Shown: positions 35,200 through 47,650, numbered from the stretch's first letter. The stretch is 64,000 nt of DNA from Pachyseris speciosa (GCA_016490735.1 JAEMWC010000099.1:335001-399000); one strand, 5' to 3'. Notes: generated by a model not told the origin, from the sequence alone. Numbers and translations: made by a program.

Positions 35200-37467
35200 G
35201 CGCGAGAGACGTGACTATCTTGGCCATAATGAGAAACAGCCAAAAGCTTCCTTTGCAGGTGCCATCTATAATCCGGCGCAATAGTTAGAACCATGATCTT
35301 CTATAGCTGCAGTGCATAACAAACGGCGATACAGCAATGCACTTTACCACGCAGTGGTCAATTAGAATAACTGAAAAGCTAGACTCCTTGTATACATAAA
35401 ATGAACCAAATCCCTGAAATAAAAATTCTCGCTAAAGAAAACGTTATGCCAAACACTTTTCCTTCATGCTTATAATCAATAGTCTTAAATTCCAGCGAAG
35501 TCCGAAATTGTTAAATTTATTAACACAGAAAAAGGCTTAATTTAAAGTAAAACCACAAAACATGGCACAAAATTTGATCCTAACAACTAAAGGTTTAAAA
35601 TTCGCTCTTACCTGTTAATGAACACTGCTATAATCCAAAACATAAATTATCCCTCCTATGACAGTTTCCTCTCATTTTTGCTGGAAACTAAGTAAATCGT
35701 AGCTTTCAGTTCTTTAGCGGTTGCGGGCCCTTGTTCGTCTCCAAATAACTGCATTTACATCTGCCGGTGGTTTCTTGTCCTTTTTTTTTTTTTAATGTAA
35801 ATTGTCATATTGGGAAAAATGCATTCACGCGGAAACATCACCTTAAAACCCGACCTCCCCTGCCTCAATAATGACCCAAAAATAAACATTGAATTTCTGT
35901 TCCTTTAATTTAACAACATACCATGGCATGCTATCTTATAAATTTTGAGACAAAGAAGAGGAAACTTAACTCTCTTTTTCGTTTGCTTCTCGACATATAT
36001 ATGTGCAATTGAATTTACAATAACAGTCACAGCCTCGCCAAAACTTGCAAATACACTCCGTGAGGTCCAGTTATGTATTTACTTTATTAAATAAACGATA
36101 ATGGTAAAGAATAAATACATATGAGAAAACCGTCCAAATGAATTTTCTTGGCTTGCCTTTGACAGTTGGGTAAGGCACTGTTCGCACTAAGACGAAAATT
36201 TGAGTTTGGCGTTTGCAAAAAAAGTGAAAATTTTGTAATCACCAATTTTTTGTTTTCGTCATCCTGTTCGCACATGAAGATGCGAAATTTTTTTTAGTGA
36301 CAGATGGCTCTAATGCAAGGCAACCGCAAAACCCACACTGAAGGAGTCCGTCATCCCAGTGACGGATGGATGTCAACGAACGAAGGATTTTCTCGCCTGA
36401 CAAAATTTTTACAGCCTCCAAAGTTAGTCGACGGAATCTTTGAAGTTTCGTTGCGCTTGCAAAAATTTTGGTGGGTGCAAAAAATTGTTCGCACTAGAAA
36501 TGGCTTCGCGTTGACAGATTTTTTGGTAAATCAAACAAAATTTCGCGTAGTGCGAACAGGCCCTAAGAAAACAAACCACCTTGACGCCCTCATTTTATTT
36601 GCATTTTGACTGAAATCTTCACGTTCATGATAGTTCTTAGCGGTTTCGTGCCAAATATCAAAAGACAACTCAAAAAAAAACTTTTCTCCCTTAGTCTTAC
36701 AGAAGTTGAAAACTCATTTCAGTAACTTACAAATTTGGTGAAGTGACTAAATGACACATCCTCGCATTTAATTATCTTTTTATCAGAAAGAAAAAAACCT
36801 TATTAGTTGATTTTATACTCTCAGCAGAGTTTCTAGCGTAAGTTACTCACGTTTGATGACAACTTCAGCATGTCAAACAAAGTTAAGATAACGCTGAAGC
36901 AGTGCAGCCATCGAACGGAGCATCAGGAAGGTTTTCAGACAACAGACGCAAGTTGTACACCACACAGCAACAACGATTTCCTTCTCAATTTGATTATCTT
37001 CTTCATGGAACTTGTATAGCTTGTGAAATTATAATTTCAAAAGACTGAGAACAATTAAGCTAACAATTAGTTTTGACGATTTCTACGGAAAATAGACAAA
37101 GCAATTATTTTGAAGACAATTATAATGGCCACTTTGACGAAAATTCTAGCGTATACGGTTGTGCGTTTGTCAGATGTGGGGGAGCATTTCATCGCCGCTC
37201 CATTGTCCATTTCTACGGCTGTGATAGATACACCAGATCCAATACATTTGAAACCAGATGGCTATTGACAATCCATCAAGTTTTTGCTTATTTTATAATA
37301 GAAACCAAGTATATGCATTAGGATATCGATGTAGAGTTTACATTATGGTGTAAAATTTTGCCTTTCAATTATCAAGCAAAATAATGTAATTTTCACCATG
37401 TCATCATCAGCGCGGCCGGGGAGACTGGATCTAGGAGCCAAAGGAAAAAAACGAGGAACAAACTCTC
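35200..37467. mobile_element. Uncharacterised ~2-kb mobile unit, copy 2
   Basis: Collinear with 31269-33419 from GCGCGAGAGACGTGACTA to GGAACAAACTCTC, with small indels and few substitutions. It lacks the SINE of copy 1 but contains an extra 390-bp MITE (36174-36563). The 11-bp inverted ends of copy 1 are not present here, so the ends may be lost or the duplication may be by another route. Confidence 0.75.
36174..36563. mobile_element. 390-bp PIF/Harbinger-like MITE with TAA target duplication
   Basis: Left GGCACTGTTCGCACTA and right TAGTGCGAACAGGCCC are inverted repeats. TAA flanks both sides (36171-36173, 36564-36566), and copy 1 of the host unit shows the empty site with a single TAA (32503-32505). 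Three-base TWA duplications and GGSCCTGTT-like ends are typical of PIF/Harbinger (family knowledge). Non-coding. Confidence 0.88.
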
Positions 37468-37825
37468 CCCTAGAACTAGTCCCCCTCGGCTCTTTCGCTT
37501 CAGGTTTCGACGTTTTAACGTAACGCAACCTACCAACCAAGACTGCTGCCAGACTGCTGGCGGTCTAGAGAAGGTTGATCGGACTCGCTTTGTCGAACAC
37601 TAGCTATTTGCTTGCTTTCTCGTATCGTGCATGTTGATTAAAGAATAAGAACCAACACGCATATAGTTACCAAATGATACGAGGTGTATATGTTCCAGGC
37701 TCGCTACCTGTTATCCATAAAGTCAAACTACATAACTTTTATTGTCTAAAGAGTTTTATTTCAATCAACCGATTATATTTTGCACATTAGAATTGTATTC
37801 AATTGAGTGTAAAAAGTATTTACTT

Positions 37826-37900
37826 TCACAGTCAAACCTCTATTAAATTAAGTGGCCCTCTATTAAGCGGTCACCCTCTATTAAAAGGACACATTAGTCC
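37826..37900. mobile_element. Terminal fragment of a Tc1/mariner-pogo-like transposon
   Basis: CAGTCAAACCTCTATTAAAT, GTGGCCCTCTATTAAGCGG and TCACCCTCTATTAAAAGG repeat the CCTCTATTAAGCGG theme typical of pogo/Tigger ends. No matching right end was found nearby. Confidence 0.5.
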
Positions 37901-38096
37901 GGTCTGTGACTGGTTGGCAAAACTCGCGCCACATTTTTCAACCAATGAGTAGTAAAAAAAAACAACAACAACAACAAAACAATCGTGATTTCCCGCGCAG
38001 GCAATTTCCCGCGCTTGAAGTCAGCTGCATGTAATTGCTTCGATTTCTGATTGGCTCACTGCGCTATTGTGCTTTGTCGGGACAACATAGGCCTTT

Positions 38097-38221
38097 TCTG
38101 AATTATCTTTGGTCTGTTATTCATAGCGAGGCCTGGTGCTCAACCATTCACATTAAAATGAGTTTCATTTGCATGTGACTCGCTTTGAAAAAGAGGCCAA
38201 AGGAATTCAGAAATAGCCTAT
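38097..38221. mobile_element. Diverged copy of the AATAGGCC MITE
   Basis: ATAGGCCTTTTCTGAATTAT at the left and its imperfect complement ending AAATAGCCTAT at the right match the ends of 12561-12765; GCCTGGTGCTCA and CATTTGCATGTGA in the middle are also shared. Confidence 0.65.
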
Positions 38222-38321
38222 TGCAAAATCGCTCTAATAAGCCAGGATTAGAGCTTTAACTCACTGGCTAGCTGACTGAGTAGTTTGAATGCAAAGTTAG
38301 AATCCACATCCTAAATTATTG

Positions 38322-38543
38322 TATTACTTCTCAAACATTTTTTGGCAGGAATTTATGTTCGCACTCTTTGTTTTCCTCTTTTCTCACCATCTGATAGTTT
38401 GCGCATGAACTTTCGCGACTGAAAACTTTAGTCATTAGTGTTTTACTTCTCAAACATTTTTTTTGCAGGAATGTTTGCACTCCTTGTTTTTCTGTTTTCT
38501 AACAATTTAATAGTTTGTGCATGGACTTTCGCGAAAACTTTAG
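38322..38543. repeat. Two-unit ~119-bp tandem duplication
   Basis: Units start at 38322 and 38441. Both contain TTACTTCTCAAACATTTTTT, GCAGGAAT, CACTC(T/C)TTGTTTT, ATAGTTTG(C/T)GCATG and ACTTTCGCGA, with about 10-15% divergence. Confidence 0.75.
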
Positions 38544-41500
38544 CGGCCAATTTAGTTAGCTTTTGGATAGTTTTTGAACATTCTGGACACTTATCGAAAA
38601 AAACAAAACGTATTTCTTAGGCTTGCGAGTGGGGCAAATATGTAGCAAATTTGGAGGGCTCCAAATTTCAATTAAATTTGCGCCCGCCGTTTCCCTTGAA
38701 CAATTTATCTGCAAATGTAACGCAAATATAACAAATTTTTTTTCAAGTTTGAACTAGTTAATTGCCAGAAATTCGAATTTTAATATTCTTGCCATTTTAC
38801 AAGAAAGTTTCCCGAAACCACAATCGATGGAAAGGCCGTCTTGAAATTTACTTCTCGGAGTTTTGAGAAACGCGCTCCTCTATCCGCGGGCCTTAAGGCC
38901 TACGTAATTCTGTGGTACTGGGTATAGAATGGCTATGCAAAGCTTTCCGGTGGCATACCGTGGAATATTAGGTCCTAGCTAAGGGATCGTGTATATACTG
39001 AGAAATACTCAAAAATACCGAATACGACTGGAAAACCTCTCCGTTTTAGTGCGTCTAAAACAACGGAAAGTCCAACTTTTGGCAATTTTCCAGTGTATAT
39101 ACTAGGTGATTTAAGAGCAAGATGGATAACAAGAGGTATTTTTTTCCCAAGCTTGCTCTGGACGGATCACTTATTTAAAATTCTAAAATAACGCACTTTC
39201 TAAATTGGTTTGGATATTGATGCAGCGAAAGTTGTGAATTTAATACTCTGCGACATTAGGGGACAAACCCATCTTCGATTGCTACCGAAAACAGTTAAAC
39301 AAAAGAAATGTGTTAATTAATTTTACAGGTCGTAGAGGAATCCTAGTTTAAAAACTTCGCAACCGAAAAATGTTTGGGAGTAAAAAGCAGATTGAGAAAT
39401 AAATTAATGGGCAGGCCTCATATCTATCAGCAGCTAGTAAAGATGTCGAAGATGGCTGAGAATTTCTTTCCGGTTTATATTCTACATTTAAATTATAGCA
39501 GCATGACTTCCTAGACCGCAAAGCGATTTCAAATCATGGTAATAAAAAGCAGAAGATTGTAATTAAAGTTTTTTACGAATTTCTGAACAAAAAGTCCAAG
39601 AATACTTAGTCTCTGAAAAGTATAAAATTAAGTGGTAACAACTCATAAATTGCGTTATAAATATAGTTCACAAAGCATTGTTGCGGTAATTAATATAACT
39701 TTTTTAAACCAATTAAAATTCTATTTTAGCCCGTAATATCCTTTCTTGTAAATTGCGGTTTATAATTTTATGGCTACTTATCAAAGAAATTTTAAACTAC
39801 ACTGGCAAAATTGCATGATTAAAAAGAAATAAAGTGAAAAATCAATAGACGAAATAAACCTGATTTTGTTTGTGTGTGTGTGTGTGTGTTTTTTTTTATC
39901 GCGCGCAGTCGATTTCCCCTCGCTTGGCTTTTTCTTATATTTTGACCGTCTCAGAATTCGAAGATGCTTTGAATTTTTTATTTACCTGTATATATACCAA
40001 AGAAAAATAAACATTCCCTTCCCAAATGCAATCGCATATGCGATGTAACTGTTAACCATACGAAACAGTGGGACGAAATATATACGCCATCGAACTTTTT
40101 CATGCAATGATTTGTTTCCGAATTCGCAGAAATCATCAAGGCATTTTCAGCACCATGGACAAGCTTGCCCGCTAATTTTAAATCAAATTTGTCTGAAATA
40201 AACCAATACTTTAAGTTGAATAATCAATCAAAGTATTTACTCAAGAAACATGTTTATGTACTGTCTAGACGGTAAAAGACGTTATAATTTCAAAGTTTCG
40301 ACATTTTACCTTGTTCTGGGAAGCAATAATTCCTTCTCTGGAAAGCCAGCTACTGTATTTCTGTCTGATGTCAGTACGTTCGAGAGCTTTCTTCGCAAAT
40401 CCGCAAGATTATCAAACAGCCCTCAGTGTCGACGAACTTCGGCTTTCACGAATTAACTTACAGGGAAAAAAAATTTTATATATATATATATATATCAACA
40501 GCAATGGTCTTCCAAACATTCATACGAGAGGCTTCGATTTCCCTAAAATTTCCACCGGCTAAGAAACCTGCAGCTGATTCCAAAAGTTTGGTCTATGCGG
40601 TTTAAGAGTCTTGCTGTGGCAATATGCGTTCAGAAAACCAACACTGGTTTGCAGTCCTTTCAAGGGATCTCTTTTCATTAATGAGTGCACTTTTAAAAAT
40701 GATCCGTTTGATAAATTAATTTCAAGTCGCCGTAAGAGGTATTTTCGTTCTCCGAAACAAAAACAACAAAAAAAAAGCAAAAACAAAACAAAAACAAAAA
40801 AACAACAACAACAACAACAAAAATAAAACAGATCGAAATTTAAAAAGTCAGAAGACGCCTCGTTATTTAATATTTTTAATATATGATGGGCAAGGAGTTC
40901 TGGCTTAAGCTTCAGGTATACATATAAGCTCGGGTTATGAAAACTGGTTGCATGTGTATATTGCATTCATTTGATAGTAATTACGCGCTTTAAAATCTCT
41001 TCTCAGCCAGCGATCTTTGTGTCTTTTAAATACAGTTAACGTTCTTCAATTAAATGCTTTCAAAGACAGAGCCATTAAAAATGTGACAGCAGTAGTGCAA
41101 AGTATAAAAAAAGTGCTATCTTTGAAGGCAACGTCTCTATGATTAATATCCAGACCCATCAAATGTCTGACAGAGCTACAAGTTAAAATTGCTTTCATTA
41201 GACGTAAAAGGATTGATATTAAAATATCAACTAGAAAAGCTGGGAGTGTTGCTTAAGAACGGATGTTTTCGATGCTGTGAAAGTCGAACATTTCGTGTTC
41301 TGTTCAAATTGAAAGGACTCAAAAGCACTGTAAAGGTGGACCAAATGCAAAGGAAATTTGAATAAGAAGAAACTGCAAGAAAATCAAGTGAAAAACAGCG
41401 AGAAACTTCTGCTGTGATTTTCTTCTGTAGCATTTATTGATTGCCATATATTTGATAGTGCAATAATGTTGCAAAACTTTTGCTCTGAATATTCAAAATG

Positions 41501-42653
41501 TCAATCTGATCGGCCCGCGACTTCGGGCGTTTGAGAAAGTTTCTCTGCTGCTTGTTATAACTAAATTCATTGCAGAAAATTCGACGTTGTCAAACCAACG
41601 CTCCTATATATAAGCCATAGAAGTGTAATAGTTGGAAGCGCTGTGAGAGGGCAAGTCTGCAGAATACAATACCCACCTGGTTTCGAAAGTTGTCCAACTG
41701 CCGTGCGAAATTAAACAAATCACTTTAAAGTAGATTGACGAGTGATAATTGCAACAAGACCTTTTGCACTGATGGGAACCAACTCGCGCCATTTAACACA
41801 GCCTGTGTCTTCCTTCACGTTAATCGTTTTCCACGAACCCGTTTCAGAAGACAGCTCTCGGATTTTCGAATTGATATTAGAGACACGTCTAGGAGCCACG
41901 TGACCAGGCGCTGACCTCACTACACCTTAACGACAGCAAGACTTGAAGTTTTCAAGTTTCTCGTTTTGCTCAAGGTTTCTTTGCTTTTCTTTTCCGTTAT
42001 CTCACGTATTGACGCTGCGAAAATGTAAATTAGTTATTTTTCTAGTTATGGAGAGGAAATTTAAGAGGGCATGTTGAGCATTTTTTCTTCTCTAGAAAAA
42101 CAAGCATATGCATACGTAGGTAGCCAATCCCATATGGCGTCGATCAACAACCAACGCATTTGTTTTTTACTCTTTGATCGCCATAAAGTACTTAAAAATA
42201 TTTCTTCTTTCGCGTTTAGACTCCATGTCTTTTAGATGGGCTACCATGAGGCATTACGTAGCCCTGGCAGCTGAAAAACAATTACTTGTTTTCTACGTGA
42301 ATATATTGATCGAAGATGAAATCGTCTGGCTAATAAAACGGTAGACGCCATGATAACTGAAACGCATAACCAGAAACTTCCGTTTCCACTTCGTCGTTAA
42401 GCTTCGTTAACTTGAAAACATCATGTAGCTAAATGTCACCGTGTAATCATAAAACGCTGTGTCTAAAAGAATAAAATCAATTTTAATGTGGACTGCGTGC
42501 ATACTGTTAGATTTTCAACTGGTCCTATGCTGTGATTCTGAACCTAATTCAGTACACGAGCTCCAGATTTCTATCGCTTGGTAGCTGATGAGAGCGCAGT
42601 CCGAATCAGCTATCACGTATACGGACATTGAGAGCGAATAATCTAATTGTTTT

Positions 42654-42820
42654 AGTATAAATCTACTAGTCGTTCAAAATTAAACAAGTAAGTTATCTAA
42701 ATCTCCTCGCAGACACTTCGAAAACGCGAAGAAGCGGCCACCATTTCGATACCCACTATCTACAGCAGAATATAGATAGCGAGTAGCGTAGCCAATTAGA
42801 ACACTAGTAGATTTATAATA
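42654..42820. mobile_element. MITE with AGTATAAATCTACTAG ends, reversed copy
   Basis: Inverted orientation relative to 19069-19215. It contains CGGCCACCATTTCGATACCC and the flanking AGAGCGAATAATCTAATTGT block at 42630-42650. The right end has one substitution. Confidence 0.75.
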
Positions 42821-44180
42821 AAATAAATAATTATAAATGGTGTATCCCCCTCCACTTTTCCAGGATAAAAAGCAAGTAATACCAAAAACAATCGAAGTTA
42901 CTTCTCTAAGATAACCGAACAGCAGGGCACTGGAACACGATTAGCGACGCTGTTTCGCAGACGTCCCTTTTCCGCGTGCAACAAAGGAAAAAGGAGACGT
43001 TTGCACGCAGGCTAGCGTTTTACCGAAAACTGGTTATTCTTGTTTTAAAACACTGCTTTTTTGTTGCTGAAATTATATAAGTTTCACCACACCGTGTTAG
43101 TTTTAAATGCATTTCCAGTCATTTCAGAGGACTTTAATTTAAAAACTTTCCGGGAAGCATGCCCCTGAACCCCCCCTAGTTGCCTCTCGCTAGCGCATTC
43201 CAAGTGAGCCCCCCTCCCCCTCCCTCTTATCCCCCCCCCCCTCCCCCACTTGCAAACGTGCTGCGCTGGCCCTGAAAAGTGCTAATCGCTTGAGCACAAC
43301 AGTCGGAAAGAACAGATGTATCGGTCCTGTAGTGGGCATTTCAAAGGAGAGAACTCAGCTTGTACTTGTAAAAGATTACAGAATCATCTTGTAAGTAGTA
43401 TCACTGCTCGAAACACCGTCTACGGTCTCTTTCTTTTTAGCAATAGCAGAGCGTAGGATAGCAAAATAAATTGCGACAAACGCGAACTACTTCCGACACT
43501 CAGCCGAAAAGCACCCGAACATCGCCGAACAACTGTTCACTTGTTGCTCTTTGCCGGTTGAGAACTGAGGTGGCGATGTATCAAGGCGTCATCTACATCA
43601 ATGATTTATCAACTGTTCTAATTCTTTGATTCGTGTATCAATACAGTCAGTCAGTCAGTCAGTCAGTGATACAATAAGCCTTTACTAACCCGGCAAAACA
43701 ATACTAGTCACGCACTTAATGCATATTTTGTGAATCTCTAATAATTCGATCTTGTGTTACTGACATCACTATTCGTTTCTTCTCTAATAGCTTCTTATCT
43801 ATGTAATCTATGTGCGTCTTTTGAACTGCTGCATGTAATGTGCTTTTTTTTCCTTCTTTCTTTAAATTTTATATATATTTTATTTCTGGGCCCGCAGTAA
43901 TTGGCTACTTAGCTGTTGCGATGTCCCTGCCAAACGTATTGATTGTAAGGGTTTTTTTTTTTGTATCATAATGACGAAGCTAATAAAATAAAATAAAATA
44001 AATGAAAATAAAACTTAAAGTGGCTAACACCGGCTTCCAGCACTCGCAGCAGGCTTTTACTTTAATGGATCCTTACTACCACTCTTTACACGTGGATACT
44101 TTTATACTGGTATCAAACAAATGATGCCCAATCAGTGATTAAAAAGTCATGAAAACTTTTTCCACGTGAACATGAACATA

Positions 44181-44975
44181 GAGAGCTTAAAGGAGCACTG
44201 TCACCGGGATTTTTGCTGTTTTTGGTTCAATTCTGCCAAAATTACTGCCTTTTATCTGTTATCGTGCAAATAATGCTCCTACAGAATCAGCAAGATGAAT
44301 TCCAATGAAATTTTAGCAAGAAGAGCTAAACCATAATAATTTTTTTGGTGATTTTTCAATGCATAGCTTGAAATTTTGAAAAAACTGGCAAGTTTTTTCA
44401 AATTTCAATCCATTTCCATCCTCGTCATCTTACATGGAATACAAATGTTTATGGTGTCAATGCAGTACTACAGTCACTGGTAACAAAACTAGACCATTAT
44501 TTTAAGGTTTCCACTGATGCATAGGCAGTTTTAAGCTTTTTAAAGTGATGGTACAATAGCGTGACACTGCCCCTTTAAGCGACAAGGACGGCAACGGCGA
44601 CGAGAACGCCACAGAACAATAGGTTTCATATGGAGCAAAACAAGCTCTCTGCCAGTGCTTTTTAGTTTTTGGTACATTTCTTTGCCGTCCTCTGCAAAAC
44701 GACAACTGAAAGAGAAACTGATGACTGATGTAGGATTTCTCGACAACGGCGCCGCGCCGGTGAGCGCACGAGAGTAATTTTTTTGTATTTGCTTTTTCCT
44801 AACCTTAATAACGCCGTTCACTGCAGTAAGTTAGTTCCAGGACAGTTCGCCCACGTCTTACAAGTTGAACAAATTAGAACAATAGCGAAAGGGGTACAAT
44901 AACGAGAAGTTATATTTATGTTGAAGTGATGTTTTCTTTGCCGTCGCCATCTATATCGTCGTTGCTTAAGGCCCC
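44181..44975. mobile_element. TTAAGCAACGA-type MITE split by a nested MITE
   Basis: The outer ends are GAGAGCTTAA (44181) and GGGGCCTTAAGCAACGACGA (reverse complement of the right end), flanked by TA on both sides. Removing 44191-44578 restores GAGAGCTTAAGCGACAAGGA, equivalent to the intact end at 11201. The interior (AACAATAGGTTTCATATGG, TTTGCCGTCCTCTGCAAAAC) matches the other copies. Confidence 0.85.
44191..44574. mobile_element. 384-bp MITE inserted at TTAA
   Basis: Ends AGGAGCACTGTCAC and AGGGGCAGTGTCAC (reverse complement of right end). TTAA lies on both sides (44187-44190, 44575-44578). Precise TTAA duplication is the hallmark of piggyBac and Kolobok transposases, so one of these probably moved it (inference). 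Confidence 0.85.
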
Positions 44976-46366
44976 TAAGAACTAAAAAACGAACACGGCG
45001 AATCCGTTTTGTATTATTTGGGACCAATAATCTCTCATTATGAGACTATTTTTTGCAAAGTTTAAAAAAGCTCCTGGAAGTGGAGCCATCGCAACTTTAA
45101 TTTTAAAAACCATTTTTATACAATATCTACCATGTCGACATCAATAACTTACTTGACTGAGTTTTGCTTTCGCAGCAAAAGAGCTGAAGCCGATTTGATC
45201 TTCCCTCACCTTTGCTTTCGGAGTTTCGAGTGTCACCCAACTTGTTTATATCACGTACGAGTCAGATTTATTACCACTCCTAACAGACTTGATCATGACC
45301 TCTCCGATAGTGTTATGTTTACTAGTCGATGCAAACTTGAACCTTAGCCCTTCCCAGCTTAATATTTATCTACGAACGCATCGTACTAAATATTCTTTGA
45401 GGTTTGGAACAAGACCGACCAAGTATTTCGGCGATTTCTAAAAATGGATAAGTTCCAAACGGTTGCGTTCCAGTGGTTACAGTATAATTCTTGGTCGAAT
45501 GAAAATAGTTTTTTGAAACTTCAAAAAGATTGATTTATATCGTAACATTTTCTCTCCATTATTTTTCGGGATCAAAAATGGCTTTTGTTTTGAATTCAGC
45601 GCACGCAAATATGTACTTGCACATAATCCACACCTACATGATCTATCTGTTTACAACTTCGCACCAAAAATGAAAACCTCGTATACCCATACGCCGCCGG
45701 CATATTAGTGGTGGTGAACGCGTGTTACCAGCACTGATTTCCCAGCCGCGTCTTAGCAACATATCGCAAACCCGCGGATATCCCGCCTGGTCTTTTCGAC
45801 GGCTTCAGTTTGGAATCTTAATCTCATTGAAGTGTGAAAAATAGGAAAATTATTTAAAGTTAAGGTTTTTACTGTGCAAGTTAGAAGCTAAAAAGTTTCT
45901 TGTGAGCTGTAAGTTTACTTAATCGCTTTACGATATGCTAAAAAACTGTTTTAGTAACAATTAAGTGAATCAATTTTCCGGAAGTCAGAAACAAAGACGA
46001 CGCCGACCGTTGACCGCATATTTCGCTTTAAAAAGACCTAAAACGTTTGTCTTGGTAAAACGTAAAATGTTTTAGTAAAATCACAGACTCACGAAAAACT
46101 TCTACGGAGCTCTGAAAAAACTTCCAAGTATAAACTTATATCTTTAAAGAACTTTCATCTTGTTTTCTTTCAGTTAAGTTTGACCACAGTCAAAAGTAAT
46201 CACAGGTCTCAGGCAAACAGATATTGGATGCATAAGCTAAATCGTGAGAAATCTGAAATCTGACTTTGAAATGTGGATCGAGTTCGAGCTATATTACAGT
46301 ATGAGCTAGTAAGGGAAATATCTGTGGTCAAAATCTTGAGGAGATCTTTTGTCGGAAGATGTGGGG
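44976..46366. other. Gene-free stretch
   Basis: No gene seen. A short ATG frame at 45132-45347 has no recognisable features. The rest appears single copy. Confidence 0.5.
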
Positions 46367-46580
46367 TGACGTACTCTGCTAGCAGAGGTTTCTTTCTGGC
46401 AAGACTTTTAGCATGTACAAAGTCGTTCGCGTCTCTTGCATTTCGCGTAGTCAGCTTGTTTACTTCCTCTCGGAAAAGTAAACTAGCCGACTACGCGAAA
46501 TACAAGAGACGCGAACGACTTCATACTTGCTAAAAGACTTGCCAGAAAGAAACCTCTGCTAGCAGGGTACGAGTGACGTA
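46367..46580. mobile_element. Fold-back element with ~100-bp arms
   Basis: The left arm (46367-46464) and right arm (46477-46580) are near-complete reverse complements around a 12-base loop. They share GTCGTTCGCGTCTCTTG, TTTCGCGTAGTC and CTTTCTGGCAAG. The outer part contains the palindrome CTCTGCTAGCAGAG, which recurs in CCTCTGCTAGCAGGG at ~47266-47280. Confidence 0.85.
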
Positions 46581-47359
46581 GTTCTTGGCACTAACACGTG
46601 CCAAGATGTCGGAAAACAATCCTTAATTTCCTTTTAATTGGTCAGTATTTATAATATTTTTTGGAATGTTGGACGTCAACTATGAACAACAACATGTGCT
46701 CGTAATATGAAGTAACTTGGTAAAGGTGAATTGAATTAAGCTTCAGAAAACAGGCTGACGTTTCGAACGTCAACGAAGCTGAAACGCCCAACCGCAGAGC
46801 AAAAATTGGGCTATTGGTCGAAATGTCTGCACTTGAAATTTCACTTTATGGTAGCCATTTTACCAACAATAACAACAACCATTTTATTTTGCTATTTATT
46901 GCGTTCGCAGAACGCAGTTCTAATCCAGACTGAATGACGAGATTTTTGGACGGTGGGTCCTGACAAGAGCTGCCCCTGCAATCTGTAAGCAATCTGCGGG
47001 GGCGAATAAGAATGACATCATCGCCAAGCCAACTCAAAAGCTTTCAAAATGGCGGCCGTCGGCGAGGAAGACGAAAGTGATGTCTAAATGTCTTAAATGA
47101 GCTGCTACAGCCTGGAAATGGCGAAAGTAAAACTGGCGGCGATACAACTACAATAAGTGGACAATTCATCGAGTAAAAGCGGAATTGAATCGACGAAATG
47201 TTTCGAAAACAAGACCTGTTTGATCGAGTTGTTGAACACGATGAAACTGGGATTCTGCCAGAGACCTCTGCTAGCAGGGAAGGTTCTTTGTGGCGAGGAT
47301 TGGCGATTGAAGCGGATGATCTGCCACCTTACCTCTCAAGAAACGACCTCGACTAAAAT

Positions 47360-47614
47360 TTGTTATATCAGGATAAACAAATGTCTGAGAAATCTTTTGT
47401 ACACCTTTTTACACCACGGATCGGTCATTTCGATTTCGTCACTGAAACAAACAAATATGCCATGCGAAGGAACATACCATGTTGGGTCGGAACAAGTCCT
47501 GAGGAGCTGAAGGAATTTCTGGGGATTACTGTCTGGATAAAGCTCAAACAATTGCCGATTTCTACACTAATTTGTTCGTTGCTGCTACAACTATTTTCAG
47601 AAATTATGTTTTAA
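47360..47614 (+). pseudogene. piggyBac-like transposase remnant
   Basis: The frame encodes KSFVHLFTPRIGHFDFVTET, NKYAMRRNIPCWVG and TSPEELKEFLGITVWIKLK. The order F..LFTP....VTETNKYA...W..T..ELK.FLGI matches the start of the DDE_Tnp_1_7 (piggyBac/PGBD) domain. The similarity stops at ~47555, and the catalytic aspartates and C-terminal cysteine-rich domain are absent. A stop separates it from the upstream frame. A dead fragment; the TTAA-flanked MITEs here show such a transposase was once active in this lineage. Confidence 0.65.
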
Positions 47615-47650
47615 TATTGTGTTAGTTAAAGTCGCTATTATTGAGGCTTT

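Larger units (their letters stand above)
37468..44180. other. Gene-free region with scattered repeats
   Basis: No gene recognised in 6.7 kb. Contents: a pogo/Tigger-like end (37826-37900), MITEs at 38097-38221 and 42654-42820, a tandem duplication (38322-38543), TG and TA microsatellites (39869-39890; ~40477-40496), A/C-rich tracts (40757-40825), (CAGT)n at ~43645-43668 and C-rich runs at 43190-43250. Frames of 60-135 codons here cross low-complexity DNA. Confidence 0.6.

Noticed and set aside
31269..37467. The two 2-kb copies as LTRs of one retroelement flanking an RT gene
   Set aside because: There are no TG...CA ends, no primer-binding site or polypurine tract, the RT between them is of non-LTR type, and copy 1 alone interrupts a MITE, so it inserted by itself.
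40559..40966. 135-codon minus-strand frame
   Set aside because: Half is Cys/Phe low complexity opposite an A/C-rich tract, with no recognisable motif or splice context.
42580..42615. GCTGATGAGAGCGCAGTCCG as another hammerhead core
   Set aside because: The segment between CTGATGA and CGAA does not form stem II, and stem I partners are missing; it belongs to the AGTATAAATC MITE flank.
45132..45347. 71-codon ATG frame
   Set aside because: No domain, no neighbours, no repeat or paralogue; indistinguishable from chance.
46745..46795. ACGTTTCGAACGTC / GAAGCTGAAAC segment as a Penelope-type ribozyme
   Set aside because: Reminiscent of such ends, but no CUGANGA box can be placed in order; too degenerate to call.
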